From assembly GCF_032854445.1 (NCBI RefSeq), contig NW_027017963.1:1-64000 (forward strand): DNA of 64,000 nucleotides, written 5' to 3'. Within the stretch, counting starts at the first letter, position 1; each line of letters opens with the position of its first letter. Origin of the DNA: Liolophura sinensis. Taxonomy: Eukaryota; Mollusca; Polyplacophora; Chitonida; Chitonidae. Under the pieces are notes generated by a model. The model ran no database searches. It worked only from the letters and a program-made list of their open reading frames with translations, and was not told the DNA's origin. Shown here in pieces: positions 48,401 through 62,800 of the stretch. A program made the position numbers and the translations under genes.

Positions 48401-50701
48401 AAACTGTTCCAATGCTGCTGGTAAGAGGCTAATCCGACGTATTTTTGGACGAGAAATCGAATGGTGCAAACCGCGTTGCTCTCCGACCAATACTTTTGGC
48501 TGTAGCCACAAATGAATAATCATTGATGTCAAGATCACGTGCCCAGCAACGGCTCTTACTCCATGGAAACCAAGGAAATTTGCAATTTTTCAACAGCTGG
48601 AGATGCCTGGCCCAATTGCGCATCTTTTGGCACCTTATTGACGTGGGTCAGTGTTCAATTGTACTTTTCACAGCGGACTGTATCAAGTACCTTGTGTTTT
48701 TTTTATATACAAATGGTGTGGTTTTTCTACATGTAGATAAAGACATTGAGTTTGTCTTCGACTTAGAAGTAAGACATTTGCTGGGCGAGTTAAATGGGCT
48801 TGGCCCAAAGATTTGACGTCGTCTGGGCTACCGAAGGGCACATAACTTATAATGAAAAGTTGAATATAGTAATGACCAGTCGCGATTGTACATAGTTAAT
48901 GTAGCCGATTTCAATTCGCAAAAAGACCAGGCAAAAATCCAAAAGTGGAAAAACTGTTCCAATGCTGCTGGTAAGAGGCTAATCCGACGTATTTTTGGAC
49001 GAGAAATCGAATGGTGCAAACCGCGTTGCTCTCCGACCAATACTTTTGGCTGTAGCCACAAATGAATAATCATTGATGTCAAGATCACGTGCCCAGCAAC
49101 GGCTCTTACTCCATGGAAACCAAGGAAATTTGCAATTTTTCAACAGCTGGAGATGCCTGGCCCAATTGCACATCTTTTGGCACCTTATTGATGTGGGTCA
49201 GTGTTCAATTGTACTTTTTATAGCGGACTGTATCAAGTACCTTGTGTTTTTTTATATACAAATGGTGTGGTTTTTCTACATGTAGATAAAGACATTGAGT
49301 TTGTCTTCGACTTAGAAGTAAGACAACTGCTGGGTGAGTTAAATGGGCTTGGCCCAAAGATTTGACGTCGTCTGGGCTACCGAAGGGCACATAACTTATA
49401 ATGAAAAGTTGAATATAGTAATGACCAGTCGCGATTGTACATAGTTAATGTAGCCGATTTCAATCAGCAAAAATACCAGGCAAAAATTCAAAAGTGGAAA
49501 AACTGTTCCAATGCTGCTGGTAAGAGGCTAATCCGACGTATTTTTTGACGAGAAATCGAATGGTGCAAACCGCGTTGCTCTCCGACCAATACTTTTGGCT
49601 GTAGCCACAAATGAATAATCATTGATGTCAAGATCACGTGCCCAGCAACGGCTCTTACTCCATGGAAACCAAGGAAATTTGCAATTTTTCAACAGCTGGA
49701 GATGCCTGGCCCAATTGCACATCTTTTGGCACCTTATTGATGTGGGTCAGTGTTCAATTGTACTTTTTATAGCGGACTGTATCAAGTACCTTGTGTTTTT
49801 TTTATATACAAATGGTGTGGTTTATCTACATGTAGATAAAGACATTGAGTTTGTCTTCGACTTAGAAGTAAGACAACTGCTGGGTGAGTTAAATGGGCTT
49901 GGCCCAAAGATTTGACGTCGTCTGGGCTACCGAAGGGCACATAACTTATAATAAAAAGTTGAATATAGTAATGACCAGTCGCGATTGTACATAGTTAATG
50001 TAGCCGATTTCAATTAGCAAAAGGACCAGGCAAAAATCCAAAAGTGGAAAAACTGTTCCAATGCTGCTGGTAAGAGGCTAATCCGACGTATTTTTTGACG
50101 AGAAATCGAATGGTGCAAACCGCGTTGCTCTCCGACCAATACTTTTGGCTGTAGCCACAAATGAATAATCATTGATGTCAAGATCACGTGCCCAGCAACG
50201 GCTCTTACTCCATGGAAACCAAGGAAATTTGCAATTTTTCAACAGCTGGAGATGCCTGGCCCAAGTGCACATCTTTTGGCACCTTATTGATGTGGGTCAG
50301 TGTTCAATTGTACTTTTTATAGCGGACTGTATCAAGTACCTTGTGTTTTTTTTATATACAAATGGTGTGGTTTATCTACATGTAGATAAAGACATTGAGT
50401 TTGTCTTCGACTTAGAAGTAAGACAACTGCTGGGTGAGTTAAATGGGCTTGGCCCAAAGATTTGACGTCGTCTGGGCTACCGAAGGGCACATAACTTATA
50501 ATAAAAAGTTGAATATAGTAATGACCAGTCGCGATTGTACATAGTTAATGTAGCCGATTTCAATTAGCAAAAGGACCAGGCAAAAATCCAAAAGTGGAAA
50601 AACTGTTCCAATGCTGCTGGTAAGAGGCTAATCCGACGTATTTTTTGACGAGAAATCGAATGGTGCAAACCGCGTTGCTCTCCGACCAATACTTTTGGCT
50701 G
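42453..50701. repeat. Pentameric higher-order repeat, period about 2,750 bp
   Basis: Three successive five-monomer units. The private variant GTACTTTTCACAGCGG recurs at 43161, 45911 and 48661 (2,750 bp each), and again at 51411. AGATTCCTGGCCC with GACATGACGTCTTC marks the preceding monomer of each unit. GGGCGAGTT is at about 46035 and 48785. The last unit is less faithful, with its final monomer replaced by the CAAGTGCAC type. Confidence 0.82.
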
Positions 50702-53700
50702 TAGCCACAAATGAATAATCATTGATGTCAAGATCACGTGCCCAGCAACGGCTCTTACTCCATGGAAACCAAGGAAATTTGCAATTTTTCAACAGCTGGA
50801 GATGCCTGGCCCAAGTGCACATCTTTTGGCACCTTATTGATGTGGGTCAGTGTTCAATTGTACTTTTTATAGCGGACTGTATCAAGTACCTTGTGTTTTT
50901 TTTAATTTACAAATGGTGTGGTTTTTCTACATGTAGATAAAGACATTGAGTTTGTCTTCGACTTAGAAGTAAGACAACTGCTGGGTGAGTTAAATGGGCT
51001 TGGCCCAAAGATATGACGTCTTCTGGGCTACCGAAGGGCACATAACTTATAATGAAATGTTGAATATAGTAATGACCAGTCGCGATTGTACATAGTTAAT
51101 GTAGCCGATTTCAATTCGCAAAAAGACCAGGCAAAAATCCAAAAGTGGAAAAACTGTTCCAATGCTGCTGGTAAGAGGCTAATCCGAAGTATTTTTGGAC
51201 GAGAAATCGAATGGTGCAAACGGCGTTGCTCTCCGACCAATACTTTTGGCTGTAGCCACAAATGAATAATCATTGATGTCAAGATCACGTGCCCAGCAAC
51301 GGCTCTTACTCCATGGAAACCAAGGAAATTTGCAATTTTTCAACAGCTGGAGATGCCTGGCCCAATTGCGCATCTTTTGGCACCTTATTGATGTGGGTCA
51401 GTGTTCAATTGTACTTTTCACAGCGGACTGTATCAAGTACCTTGTGTTTTTTTTATATACAAATGGTGTGGTTTTTCTACATGTAGATAAAGACATTGAC
51501 TTTGTCTTCGACTTAGAAGTAAGACAACTGCTGGGTGAGTTAAATGGGCTTGGCCCAAAGATTTGACGTCGTCTGGGCTACCGAAGGGCACATAACTTAT
51601 AATGAAAAGTTGAATATAGTAATGACCAGACGCGATTGTACATAGTTAATGTAGCCGATTTCAATTAGCAAAAGGACCAGGCAAAAATCCAAAAGTGGAA
51701 AAGCTGTTCCAATGCTGCTGGTAAGAGGCTAATCCGACGTATTTTTGGACGAGAAATCGAATGGTGCAAACCGCGTTGCTCTCCGACCAATACTTTTGGC
51801 TGTAGCCACAAATGAATAATCATTGATGTCAAGATCACGTGCCCAGCAACGGCTCTTACTCCATGGAAACCAAGGAAATTTGCAATTTTTCAACAACTGG
51901 AGATGCCTGGCCCAATTGCGCATCTTTTGGCACCTTATTGATGTGGGTCAGTGTTCAATTGTACTTTTTACAGCGGACTGTATCAAGTACCTTGTGTTTT
52001 TTTTATATACAAATGGTGTGGTTTTTCTACATGTAGATAAAGACATTGAGTTTGTCTTCGACCTAGAAATAAGACATTTGCTGGGTGAGTTAAATGGGCT
52101 TGACCCAAAGATTTGACGTCGTCTGGGCTACCGAAGGGCACATAACTTATAATGAAAAGTTGAATATAGTAATGACCAGTCGCGATTGTACATAGTTAAT
52201 GTAGCCGATTTCAATTAGAAAAAATACCAGGCAAAAATCCAAAAGTGGAAAAACTGTTCCAATGCTGCTGGTAAGAGGCTAATCCGACGTATTTTTGGAC
52301 GAGAAATCGAATGGTGCAAACCGCGTTGCTCTCCGACCAATACTTTTGGCTGTAGCCACAAATGAATAATCATTGATGTCAAGATCACGTGCCCAGCAAC
52401 GGCTCTTACTCCATGGAAACCAAGGAAATTTGCAATTTTTCAACAGCTGGAGATGCCTGGCCCAATTGCGCATCTTTTGGCACCTTATTGATGTGGGTCA
52501 GTGTTCAATTGTACTTTTCACAGCGGACTGTATCAAGTACCGTGTGTTTTTTTATATACAAATGGTGTGGTTTTTCTACATGTAGATAAAGACATTGAGT
52601 TTGTCTTCGACTTAGAAGTAAGACAACTGCTGGGTGAGTTAAATGGGCTTGGCCCAAAGATTTGACGTCGTCTGGGCTACCGAAGGGCACATAACTTATA
52701 ATGAAAAGTTGAATATAGTAATGACCAGTCGCGATTGTACATAGTTAATGTAGCCGATTTCAATTAGCAAAAGGACCAGGCAAAAATCCAAAAGTGGAAA
52801 AACTGTTCCAATGCTGCTGGTAAGAGGCTAATCCGACGTATTTTTTGACGAGAAATCGAATGGTGCAAACCGCGTTGCTCTCCGACCAATACTTTTGGCT
52901 GTAGCCACAAATGAATAATCATTGATGTCAAGATCACGTGCCCAGCAACGGCTCTTACTCCATGGAAACCAAGGAAATTTGCAATTTTTCAACAGCTGGA
53001 GATGCCTGGCCCAAGTGCACATCTTTTGGCACCTTATTGATGTGGGTCATTGTTCAATTGTACTTTTTATAGCGGACTGTATCAAGTACCTTGTGTTTTT
53101 TTTAATTTACAAATGGTGTGGTTTTTCTACATGTAGATAAAGACATTGAGTTTGTCTTCGACTTAGAAGTAAGACAACTGCTGGGTGAGTTAAATGGGCT
53201 TGGCCCAAAGATATGACGTCTTCTGGGCTACCGAAGGGCACATAACTTATAATGAAATGTTGAATATAGTAATGACCAGTCGCGATTGTACATAGTTAAT
53301 GTAGCCGATTTCAATTCGCAAAAAGACCAGGCAAAAATCCAAAAGTGGAAAAACTGTTCCAGTGCTGCTGGTAAGAGGCTAATCCGAAGTATTTTTGGAC
53401 GAGAAATCGAATGGTGCAAACGGCGTTGCTCTCCGACCAATACTTTTGGCTGTAGCCACAAATGAATAATCATTGATGTCAAGATCACGTGCCCAGCAAC
53501 GGCTCTTACTCCATGGAAACCAAGGAAATTTGCAATTTTTCAACAGCTGGAGATGCCTGCCCAATTGCGCATCTTTTGGCACCTTATTGATGTGGGTCAG
53601 TGTTCAATTGTACTTTTTTACAGCAGACTGTATCATGTACCTTGTGTTTTTTTATATACAAATGGTGTGGTTTTTCTACATGTAGATAAAGACATTGAGT

Positions 53701-54450
53701 TTGTCTTCGACTTAGAAGTAAGACATTTGCTGGGTGAGTTAAATGGGCTTGGCCCAAAGATTTGACGTCGTCTGGGCTACCGAAGGGCACATAACTTATA
53801 ATGAAAAGTTGAATATAGTAATGACCAGTCGCGATTGTACATAGTTAATGTAGCCGATTTCAATCAGAAAAAATACCAGGCAAAAATCCAAAAGTGGAAA
53901 AACTGTTCCAATGCTGCTGGTAAGAGGCTAATCCGACGTATTTTTGGACGAGAAATCGAATGGTGCAAACCGCGTTGCTCTCCGACCAATACTTTTGGCT
54001 GTAGCCACAAATGAATAATCATTGATGTCAAGATCACGTGTCCAGCAACGGCTCTTACTCCATGAAAACCAAGGAAATTTGCAATTTTTCAACAGCTGGA
54101 GATGCCTGGCCCAATTGCGCATCTTTTGGCACCTTATTGATGTGGGTCAGTGTTCAATTGTACTTTTTACAGCGGACTGTATCAAGTACCTTGTGTTTTT
54201 TTTATATACAAATGGTGTGGTTTTTCTACATGTAGATAAAGACATTGAGTTTGTCTTCGACCTAGAAGTAAGACATTTGCTGGGTGAGTTAAATGGGCTT
54301 GGCCCAAAGATTTGACGTCGTCTGGGCTACCGAGGGGCACATAACTTATAATGAAAAGTTGAATATAGTAATGACCAGTCGCGATTGTACATAGTTAATG
54401 TAGCCGATTTCAATTAGAAAAAATACCAGGCAAAAATCCAAAAGTGGAAA
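50702..54450. repeat. Tetrameric higher-order repeat, period 2,200 bp (second unit partial)
   Basis: Private variants 2,200 bp apart: CCCAAGTGCACATC (about 50812, 53012), TTTAATTTACAAATGG (about 50901, 53101), GAAATGTTGAAT (about 51054, 53254), CCGAAGTATTTTTGG (about 51184, 53384), TTCGACCTAGAA (about 52057, 54257), ATTAGAAAAAATACC (about 52213, 54413). Confidence 0.85.
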
Positions 54451-55764
54451 AACTGTTCCAATGCTGCTGGTAAGAGGCTAATCCGACGTATTTTTGGACG
54501 AGAAATCGAATGGTGCAAACCGCGTTGCTCTCCGACCAATACTTTTGGCTGTAGCCACAAATGAATAATCATTGATGTCAAGATCACGTGCCCAGCAACG
54601 GCTCTTACTCCATGGAAACCAAGGAAATTTGCAATTTTTCAACAGCTGGAGATGCCTGGCCCAATTGCACATCTTTTGGCACCTTATTGATGTGGGTCAG
54701 TGTTCAATTGTACTTTTTATAGCGGACTGTATCAAGTACCTTGTGTTTTTTTTATATACAAATGGTGTGGTTTTTCTACATGTAGATAAAGACATTGAGT
54801 TTGTCTTCGACTTAGAAGTAAGACAACTGCTGGGTGAGTTAAATGGGCTTGACCCAAAGATATGACGTCTTCTGGGCTACCGAAGGGCACATAACTTATA
54901 ATGAAAAGTTGAATATAGTAATGACCAGTCGCGATTGTACATAGTTAATGTAGCCGATTTCAATTCGCAAAAAGACCAGGCAAAAATCCAAAAGTGGAAA
55001 AACTGTTCCAATGCTGCTGGTAAGAGGCTAATCCGACGTATTTTTGGACGAGAAATCGAATGGTGCAAACCGCGTTGCTCTCCGACCAATACTTTTGGCT
55101 GTAGCCACAAATGAATAATCATTGATGTCAAGATCACGTGCCCAGCAACGGCTCTTACTCCATGGAAACCAAGGAAATTTGCAATTTTTCAACAGCTGGA
55201 GATGCCTGGCCCAATTGCACATCTTTTGGCACCTTATTGATGTGGGTCAGTGTTCAATTGTACTTTTTATAGCGGACTGTATCAAGTACCTTGTGTTTTT
55301 TTATATACAAATGGTGTGGTTTTTCTACATGTAGATAAAGACATTGAGTTTGTCTTCGACTTAGAAGTAAGACAACTGCTGGGTGAGTTAAATGGGCTTG
55401 GCCCAAAGATTTGACGTCGTCTGGGCTACCGAAGGGCACATAACTTATAATGAAAAGTTGAATATAGTAATGACCAGTCGCGATTGTACATAGTTAATGT
55501 AGCCGATTTCAATTAGCAAAAAGACCAGGCAAAAATCCAAAAGTGGAAAAACTGTTCCAATGCTGCTGGTAAGAGGCTAATCCGACGTATTTTTGGACGA
55601 GAAATCGAATGGTGCAAACCGCGTTGCTCTCCGACCAATACTTTTGGCTGTAGCCACAAATGAATAATCATTGATGTCAAGATCACGTGCCCAGCAACGG
55701 CTCTTACTCCATGGAAACCAAGGAAATTTGCAATTTTTCAACAGCTGGAGATGCCTGGCCCAAT

Positions 55765-56850
55765 TGCGCATTTTGGCACCTTATTGATGTGGGTCAGTGT
55801 TCAATTGTACTTTTTACAGCGGACTGTATCAAGTACCTTGTGTTTTTTTTATATACAAATGGTGTGGTTTTTCTACATGTAGATAAAGACATTGAGTTTG
55901 TCTTCGACTTAGAAGTAAGACAACTGCTGGGTGAGTTAAATGGGCTTGGCCCAAAGATTTGACGTCGTCTGGGGCTACCGAAGGGCACATAACTTATAAT
56001 GAAAAGTTGAATATAGTAATGACCAGTCCGCGATTGTACATAGTTAATGTAGCCGATTTCAATTCGCAAAAAGACCAGGCAAAAATCCAAAAGTGGAAAA
56101 ACTGTTCCAATGCTCGCTGGTAAGAGGCTAATCCGACGTATTTTTGGACGAGCAAATCGAATGGTGCAAACCGCGTTGCTCTCCGACCAATACTTTTGGC
56201 TGTAGCCACAAATGAATAATCATTGATGTCAAGATCACGTGCCCAGCAACGGCTCTTACTCCATGGAAACCAAGGAAATTTGCAATTTTTCAACAGCTGG
56301 AGATGCCTGGCCCAATTGCACATCTTTGGCACCTTATTGATGTGGGTCAGTGTTCAATTGTACTTTTTATAGCGGACTGTATCAAGTACCTTGTGTTTTT
56401 TTATATACAAATGGTGTGGTTTTTCTACATGTAGATAAGACATTGAGTTTGTCTTCGACTTAGAAGTAATGACAACTGCTGGGTGAGTTAAATGGGCTTG
56501 GCCCAAAGATTTGACGTCGTCTGGGCTACCGAAGGGCACATAACTTATAATGAAAAGTTGAATATAGTAATGACCAGTCGCGATTGTACATAGTTAATGT
56601 AGCCGATTTCAATTAGCAAAAAGACCAGGCAAAAATCCAAAAGTGGAAAAAACTGTTCCAATGCTGCTGGTAAGAGGGCTAATCCGACGTATTTTTGGAC
56701 GAGAAATCGAATGGTGCAAACTGCGTTGCTCTCCGACCAATACTTTTGGCTGTAGCCACAAATGAATAATCATTGATGTCAAGATCACGTGCCCAGCAAC
56801 GGCTCTTACTCCATGGAAACCAAGGAAATTTGCAATTTTTCACAGCTGGA
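55765..56850. other. Satellite stretch dense in one-base indels (3)
   Basis: Missing TC in GCGCATTTTGGC, extra G in TCTGGGGCTACC, extra C in AGTCCGCGATT, extra C in GCTCGCTGG, extra C in GAGCAAATCG, missing T in CATCTTTGGC, missing A in GATAAGACATT, extra T in AGTAATGACAAC, extra A in GGAAAAAACTG, extra G in AGAGGGCTAAT, missing A in TTTTCACAGC. The surrounding 15 kb is nearly indel-free. Confidence 0.75.
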
Positions 56851-59800
56851 GATGCCTGGCCCAATTGCGCATCTTTTGGCACCTTATTGATGTGGGTCAG
56901 TGTTCAATTGTACTTTTTACAGCGGACTGTATCAAGTACCTTGTGTTTTTTTTATATACAAATGGTGTGGTTTTTCTACATGTAGATAAAGACATTGAGT
57001 TTGTCTTCGACTTAGAAGTAAGACAACTGCTGGGTGAGTTAAATGGGCTTGGCCCAAAGATTTGACGTCGTCTGGGCTACCGAAGGGCACATAACTTATA
57101 ATGAAAAGTTGAATATAGTAATGACCAGTCGCGATTGTACATAGTTAATGTAGCCGATTTCAATTCGCAAAAAGACCAGGCAAAAATCCAAAAGTGGAAA
57201 AACTGTTCCAATGCTGCTGGTAAGAGGCTAATCCGACGTATTTTTGGACGAGAAATCGAATGGTGCAAACCGCGTTGCTCTCCGACCAATACTTTTGGCT
57301 GTAGCCACAAATGAATAATCATTGATGTCAAGATCACGTGCCCAGCAACGGCTCTTACTCCATGGAAACCAAGGAAATTTGCAATTTTTCAACAGCTGGA
57401 GATGCCTGGCCCAATTGCACATCTTTTGGCACCTTATTGATGTGGGTCAGTGTTCAATTGTACTTTTTATAGCGGACTGTATCAAGTACCTTGTGTTTTT
57501 TTATATACAAATGGTGTGGTTTTTCTACATGTAGATAAAGACATTGAGTTTGTCTTCGACTTAGAAGTAAGACAACTGCTGGGTGAGTTAAATGGGCTTG
57601 GCCCAAAGATTTGACGTCGTCTGGGCTACCGAAGGGCACATAACTTATAATGAAAAGTTGAATATAGTAATGACCAGTCGCGATTGTACATAGTTAATGT
57701 AGCCGATTTCAATTAGCAAAAAGACCAGGCAAAAATCCAAAAGTGGAAAAACTGTTCCAATGCTGCTGGTAAGAGGCTAATCCGACGTATTTTTGGACGA
57801 GAAATCGAATGGTGCAAACCGCGTTGCTCTCCGACCAATACTTTTGGCTGTAGCCACAAATGAATAATCATTGATGTCAAGATCACGTGCCCAGCAACGG
57901 CTCTTACTCCATGGAAACCAAGGAAATTTGCAATTTTTCAACAGCTGGAGATGCCTGGCCCAATTGCACATCTTTTGGCACCTTATTGATGTGGGTCAGT
58001 GTTCAATTGTACTTTTTATAGCGGACTGTATCAAGTACCTTGTGTTTTTTTTATATACAAATGGTGTGGTTTTTCTACATGTAGATAAAGACATTGAGTT
58101 TGTCTTCGACTTAGAAGTAAGACAACTGCTGGGTGAGTTAAATGGGCTTGGCCCAAAGATATGACGTCTTCTGGGCTACCGAAGGGCACATAACTTATAA
58201 TGAAAAGTTGAATATAGTAATGACCAGTCGCGATTGTACATAGTTAATGTAGCCGATTTCAATTCGCAAAAAGACCAGGCAAAAATCCAAAAGTGGAAAA
58301 ACTGTTCCAATGCTGCTGGTAAGAGGCTAATCCGACGTATTTTTGGACGAGAAATCGAATGGTGCAAACCGCGTTGCTCTCCGACCAATACTTTTGGCTG
58401 TAGCCACAAATGAATAATCATTGATGTCAAGATCACGTGCCCAGCAACGGCTCTTACTCCATGGAAACCAAGGAAATTTGCAATTTTTCAACAGCTGGAG
58501 ATGCCTGGCCCAATTGCGCATCTTTTGGCACCTTATTGATGTGGGTCAGTGTTCAATTGTACTTTTTACAGCGGACTGTATCAAGTACCTTGTGTTTTTT
58601 TTATATACAAATGGTGTGGTTTTTCTACATGTAGATAAAGACATTGAGATTGTCTTCGACTTAGAAGTAAGACAACTGCTGGGTGAGTTAAATGGGCTTG
58701 GCCCAAAGATTTGACGTCGTCTGGGCTACCGAAGGGCACATAACTTATAATGAAAAGTTGAATATAGTAATGACCAGTCGCGATTGTACATAGTTAATGT
58801 AGCCGATTTCAATTAGCAAAAAGACCAGGCAAAAATCCAAAAGTGGAAAAACTGTTCCAATGCTGCTGGTAAGAGGCTAATCCGACGTATTTTTGGACGA
58901 GAAATCGAATGGTGCAAACGGCGTTGCTCTCCGACCAATACTTTTGGCTGTAGCCACAAATGAATAATCATTGATGTCAAGATAACGTGCCCAGCAACGG
59001 CTCTTACTCCATGGAAACCAAGGATATTTGCAATTTTTCAACAGCTGGAGATGCCTGGCCCAATTGCACATCTTTTGGCACCTTATTGATGTGGGTCAGT
59101 GTTCAATTGTACTTTTTATAGCGGACTGTATCAAGTACCTTGTGTTTTTTTTATATACAAATGGTGTGGTTTTTCTACATGTAGATAAAGACATTGAGTT
59201 TGTCTTCGACTTAGAAGTAAGACAACTGCTGGGTGAGTTAAATGGGCTTGGCCCAAAGATATGACGTCTTCTGGGCTACCGAAGGGCACATAACTTATAA
59301 TGAAAAGTTGAATATAGTAATGACCAGTCGCGATTGTACATAGTTAATGTAGCCGATTTCAATTCGCAAAAAGACCAGGCAAAAATCCAAAAGTGGAAAA
59401 ACTGTTCCAATGCTGCTGGTAAGAGGCTAATCCGACGTATTTTTTGACGAGAAATCGAATGGTGCAAACCGCGTTGCTCTCCGACCAATACTTTTGGCTG
59501 TAGCCACAAATGAATAATCATTGATGTCAAGATCACGTGCCCAGCAACGGCTCTTACTCCATGGAAACCAAGGAAATTTGCAATTTTTCAACAGCTGGAG
59601 ATGCCTGGCCCAATTGCGCATCTTTTGGCACCTTATTGATGTGGGTCAGTGTTCAATTGTACTTTTTACAGCGGACTGTATCAAGTACCTTGTGTTTTTT
59701 TTATATACAAATGGTGTGGTTTTTCTACATGTAGATAAAGACATTGAGTTTGTCTTCGACTTAGAAGTAAGACAACTGCTGGGTGAGTTAAATGGGCTTG

Positions 59801-62800
59801 GCCCAAAGATTTGACGTCGTCTGGGCTACCGAAGGGCACATAACTTATAATGAAAAGTTGAATATAGTAATGACCAGTCGCGATTGTACATAGTTAATGT
59901 AGCCGATTTCAATAAGCAAAAAGACCAGGCAAAAATCTAAAAGTGGAAAAACTGTTCCAATGCTGCTGGTAAGAGGCTAATCCGACGTATTTTTGGACGA
60001 GAAATCGAATGGTGCAAACCGCGTTGCTCTCCGACCAATACTTTTGGCTGTAGCCACAAATGAATAATCATTGATGTCAAGATCACGTGCCCAGCAACGG
60101 CTCTTACTCCATGGAAACCAAGGAAATTTGCAATTTTTCAACAGCTGGAGATGCCTGGCCCAATTGCACATCTTTTGGCACCTTATTGATGTGGGTCAGT
60201 GTTCAATTGTACTTTTTACAGCGGACTGTATCAAGTACCTTGTGTTTTTTTATATACAAATGGTGTGGTTTTTCTACATGTAGATAAAGACATTGAGATT
60301 GTCTTCGACTTAGAAGTAAGACAACTGCTGGGTGAGTTAAATGGGCTTGGCCCAAAGATTTGACGTCGTCTGGGCTACCGAAGGGCACATAACTTATAAT
60401 GAAAAGTTGAATATAGTAATGACCAGTCGCGATTGTACATAGTTAATGTAGCCGATTTCAATTAGCAAAAAGACCAGGCAAAAATCCAAAAGTGGAAAAA
60501 CTGTTCCAATGCTGCTGGTAAGAGGCTAATCCGACGTATTTTTGGACGAGAAATCGAATGGTGCAAACCGCGTTGCTCTCCGACCAATACTTTTGGCTGT
60601 AGCCACAAATGAATAATCATTGATGTCAAGATCACGTGCCCAGCAACGGCTCTTACTCCATGGAAACCAAGGAAATTTGCAATTTTTCAACAGCTGGAGA
60701 TGCCTGGCCCAATTGCACATCTTTTGGCACCTGATTGATGTGGGTCAGTGTTCAATTGTACTTTTTATAGCGGACTGTATCAAGTACCTTGTGTTTTTTT
60801 TTATATACAAATGGTGTGGTTTTTCTACATGTAGATAAAGACATTGAGTTTGTCTTCGACTTAGAAGTAAGACAACTGCTGGGTGAGTTAAATGGGCTTG
60901 GCCCAAAGATATGACGTCTTCTGGGCTACCGAAGGGCACATAACTTATAATGAAAAGTTGAATATAGTAATGACCAGTCGCGATTGTACATAGTTAATGT
61001 AGCCGATTTCAATTCGCAAAAAGACCAGGCAAAAATCCAAAAGTAGAAAAACTGTTCCAATGCTGCTGGTAAGAGGCTAATCCGACGTATTTTTTGACGA
61101 GAAATCGAATGGTGCAAACCGCGTTGCTCTCCGACCAATACTTTTGGCTGTAGCCACAAATGAATAATCATTGATGTCAAGATCACGTGCCCAGCAACGG
61201 CTCTTACTCCATGGAAACCAAGGAAATTTGCAATTTTTCAACAGCTGGAGATGCCTGGCCCAATTGCGCATCTTTTGGCACCTTATTGATGTGGGTCAGT
61301 GTTCAATTGTACTTTTTACAGCGGACTGTATCAAGTACCTTGTGTTTTTTTTATATACAAATGGTGTGGTTTTTCTACATGTAGATAAAGACATTGAGTT
61401 TGTCTTCGACTTAGAAGTAAGACAACTGCTGGGTGAGTTAAATGGGCTTGGCCCAAAGATTTGACGTCGTCTGGGCTACCGAAGGGCACATAACTTATAA
61501 TGAAAAGTTGAATATAGTAATGACCAGTCGCGATTGTACATAGTTAATGTAGCCGATTTCAATTCGCAAAAAGACCAGGCAAAAATCCAAAAGTGGAAAA
61601 ACTGTTCCAATGCTGCTGGTAAGAGGCTAATCCGACGTATTTTTGGACGAGAAATCGACTGGTGCAAACCGCGTTGCTCTCCGACCAATACTTTTGGCTG
61701 TAGCCACAAATGAATAATCATTGATGTCAAGATCACGTGCCCAGCAACGGCTCTTACTCCATGGAAACCAAGGAAATTTGCAATTTTTCAACAGCTGGAG
61801 ATGCCTGGCCCAATTGCACATCTTTTGGCACCTTATTGATGTGGGTCAGTGTTCAATTGTACTTTTTATAGCGGACTGTATCAAGTACCTTGTGTTTTTT
61901 TATATACAAATGGTGTGGTTTTTCTACATGTAGATAAAGACATTGAGTTTGTCTTCGACTTAGAAGTAAGACAACTGCTGGGTGAGTTAAATGGGCTTGG
62001 CCCAAAGATTTGACGTCGTCTGGGCTACCGAAGGGCACATAACTTATAATGAAAAGTTGAATATAGTAATGACCAGTCGCGATTGTACATAGTTAATGTA
62101 GCCGATTTCAATTAGCAAAAAGACCAGGCAAAAATCCAAAAGTGGAAAAACTGTTCCAATGCTGCTGGTAAGAGACTAATCCGACGTATTTTTGGACGAG
62201 AAATCGAATGGTGCAAACCGCGTTGCTCTCCGACCAATACTTTTGGCTGTAGCCACAAATGAATAATCATTGATGTCAAGATCACGTGCCCAGCAACGGC
62301 TCTTACTCCATGGAAACCAAGGAAATTTGCAATTTTTCAACAGCTGGAGATGCCTGGCCCAATTGCACATCTTTTGGCACCTTATTGATGTGGGTCAGTG
62401 TTCAATTGTACTTTTTATAGCGGACTGTATCAAGTACCTTGTGTTTTTTTTATATACAAATGGTGTGGTTTTTCTACATGTAGATAAAGACATTGAGTTT
62501 GTCTTCGACTTAGAAGTAAGACAACTGCTGGGTGAGTTAAATGGGCTTGGCCCAAAGATATGACGTCTTCTGGGCTACCGAAGGGCACATAACTTATAAT
62601 GAAAAGTTGAATATAGTAATGACCAGTCGCGATTGTACATAGTTAATGTAGCCGATTTCAATTCGCAAAAGGACCAGGCAAAAATCCAAAAGTGGAAAAA
62701 CTGTTCCAATGCTGCTGGTAAGAGGCTAATCCGACGTATTTTTGGACGAGAAATCGATTGGTGCAAACCGCGTTGCTCTCCGACCAATACTTTTGGCTGT

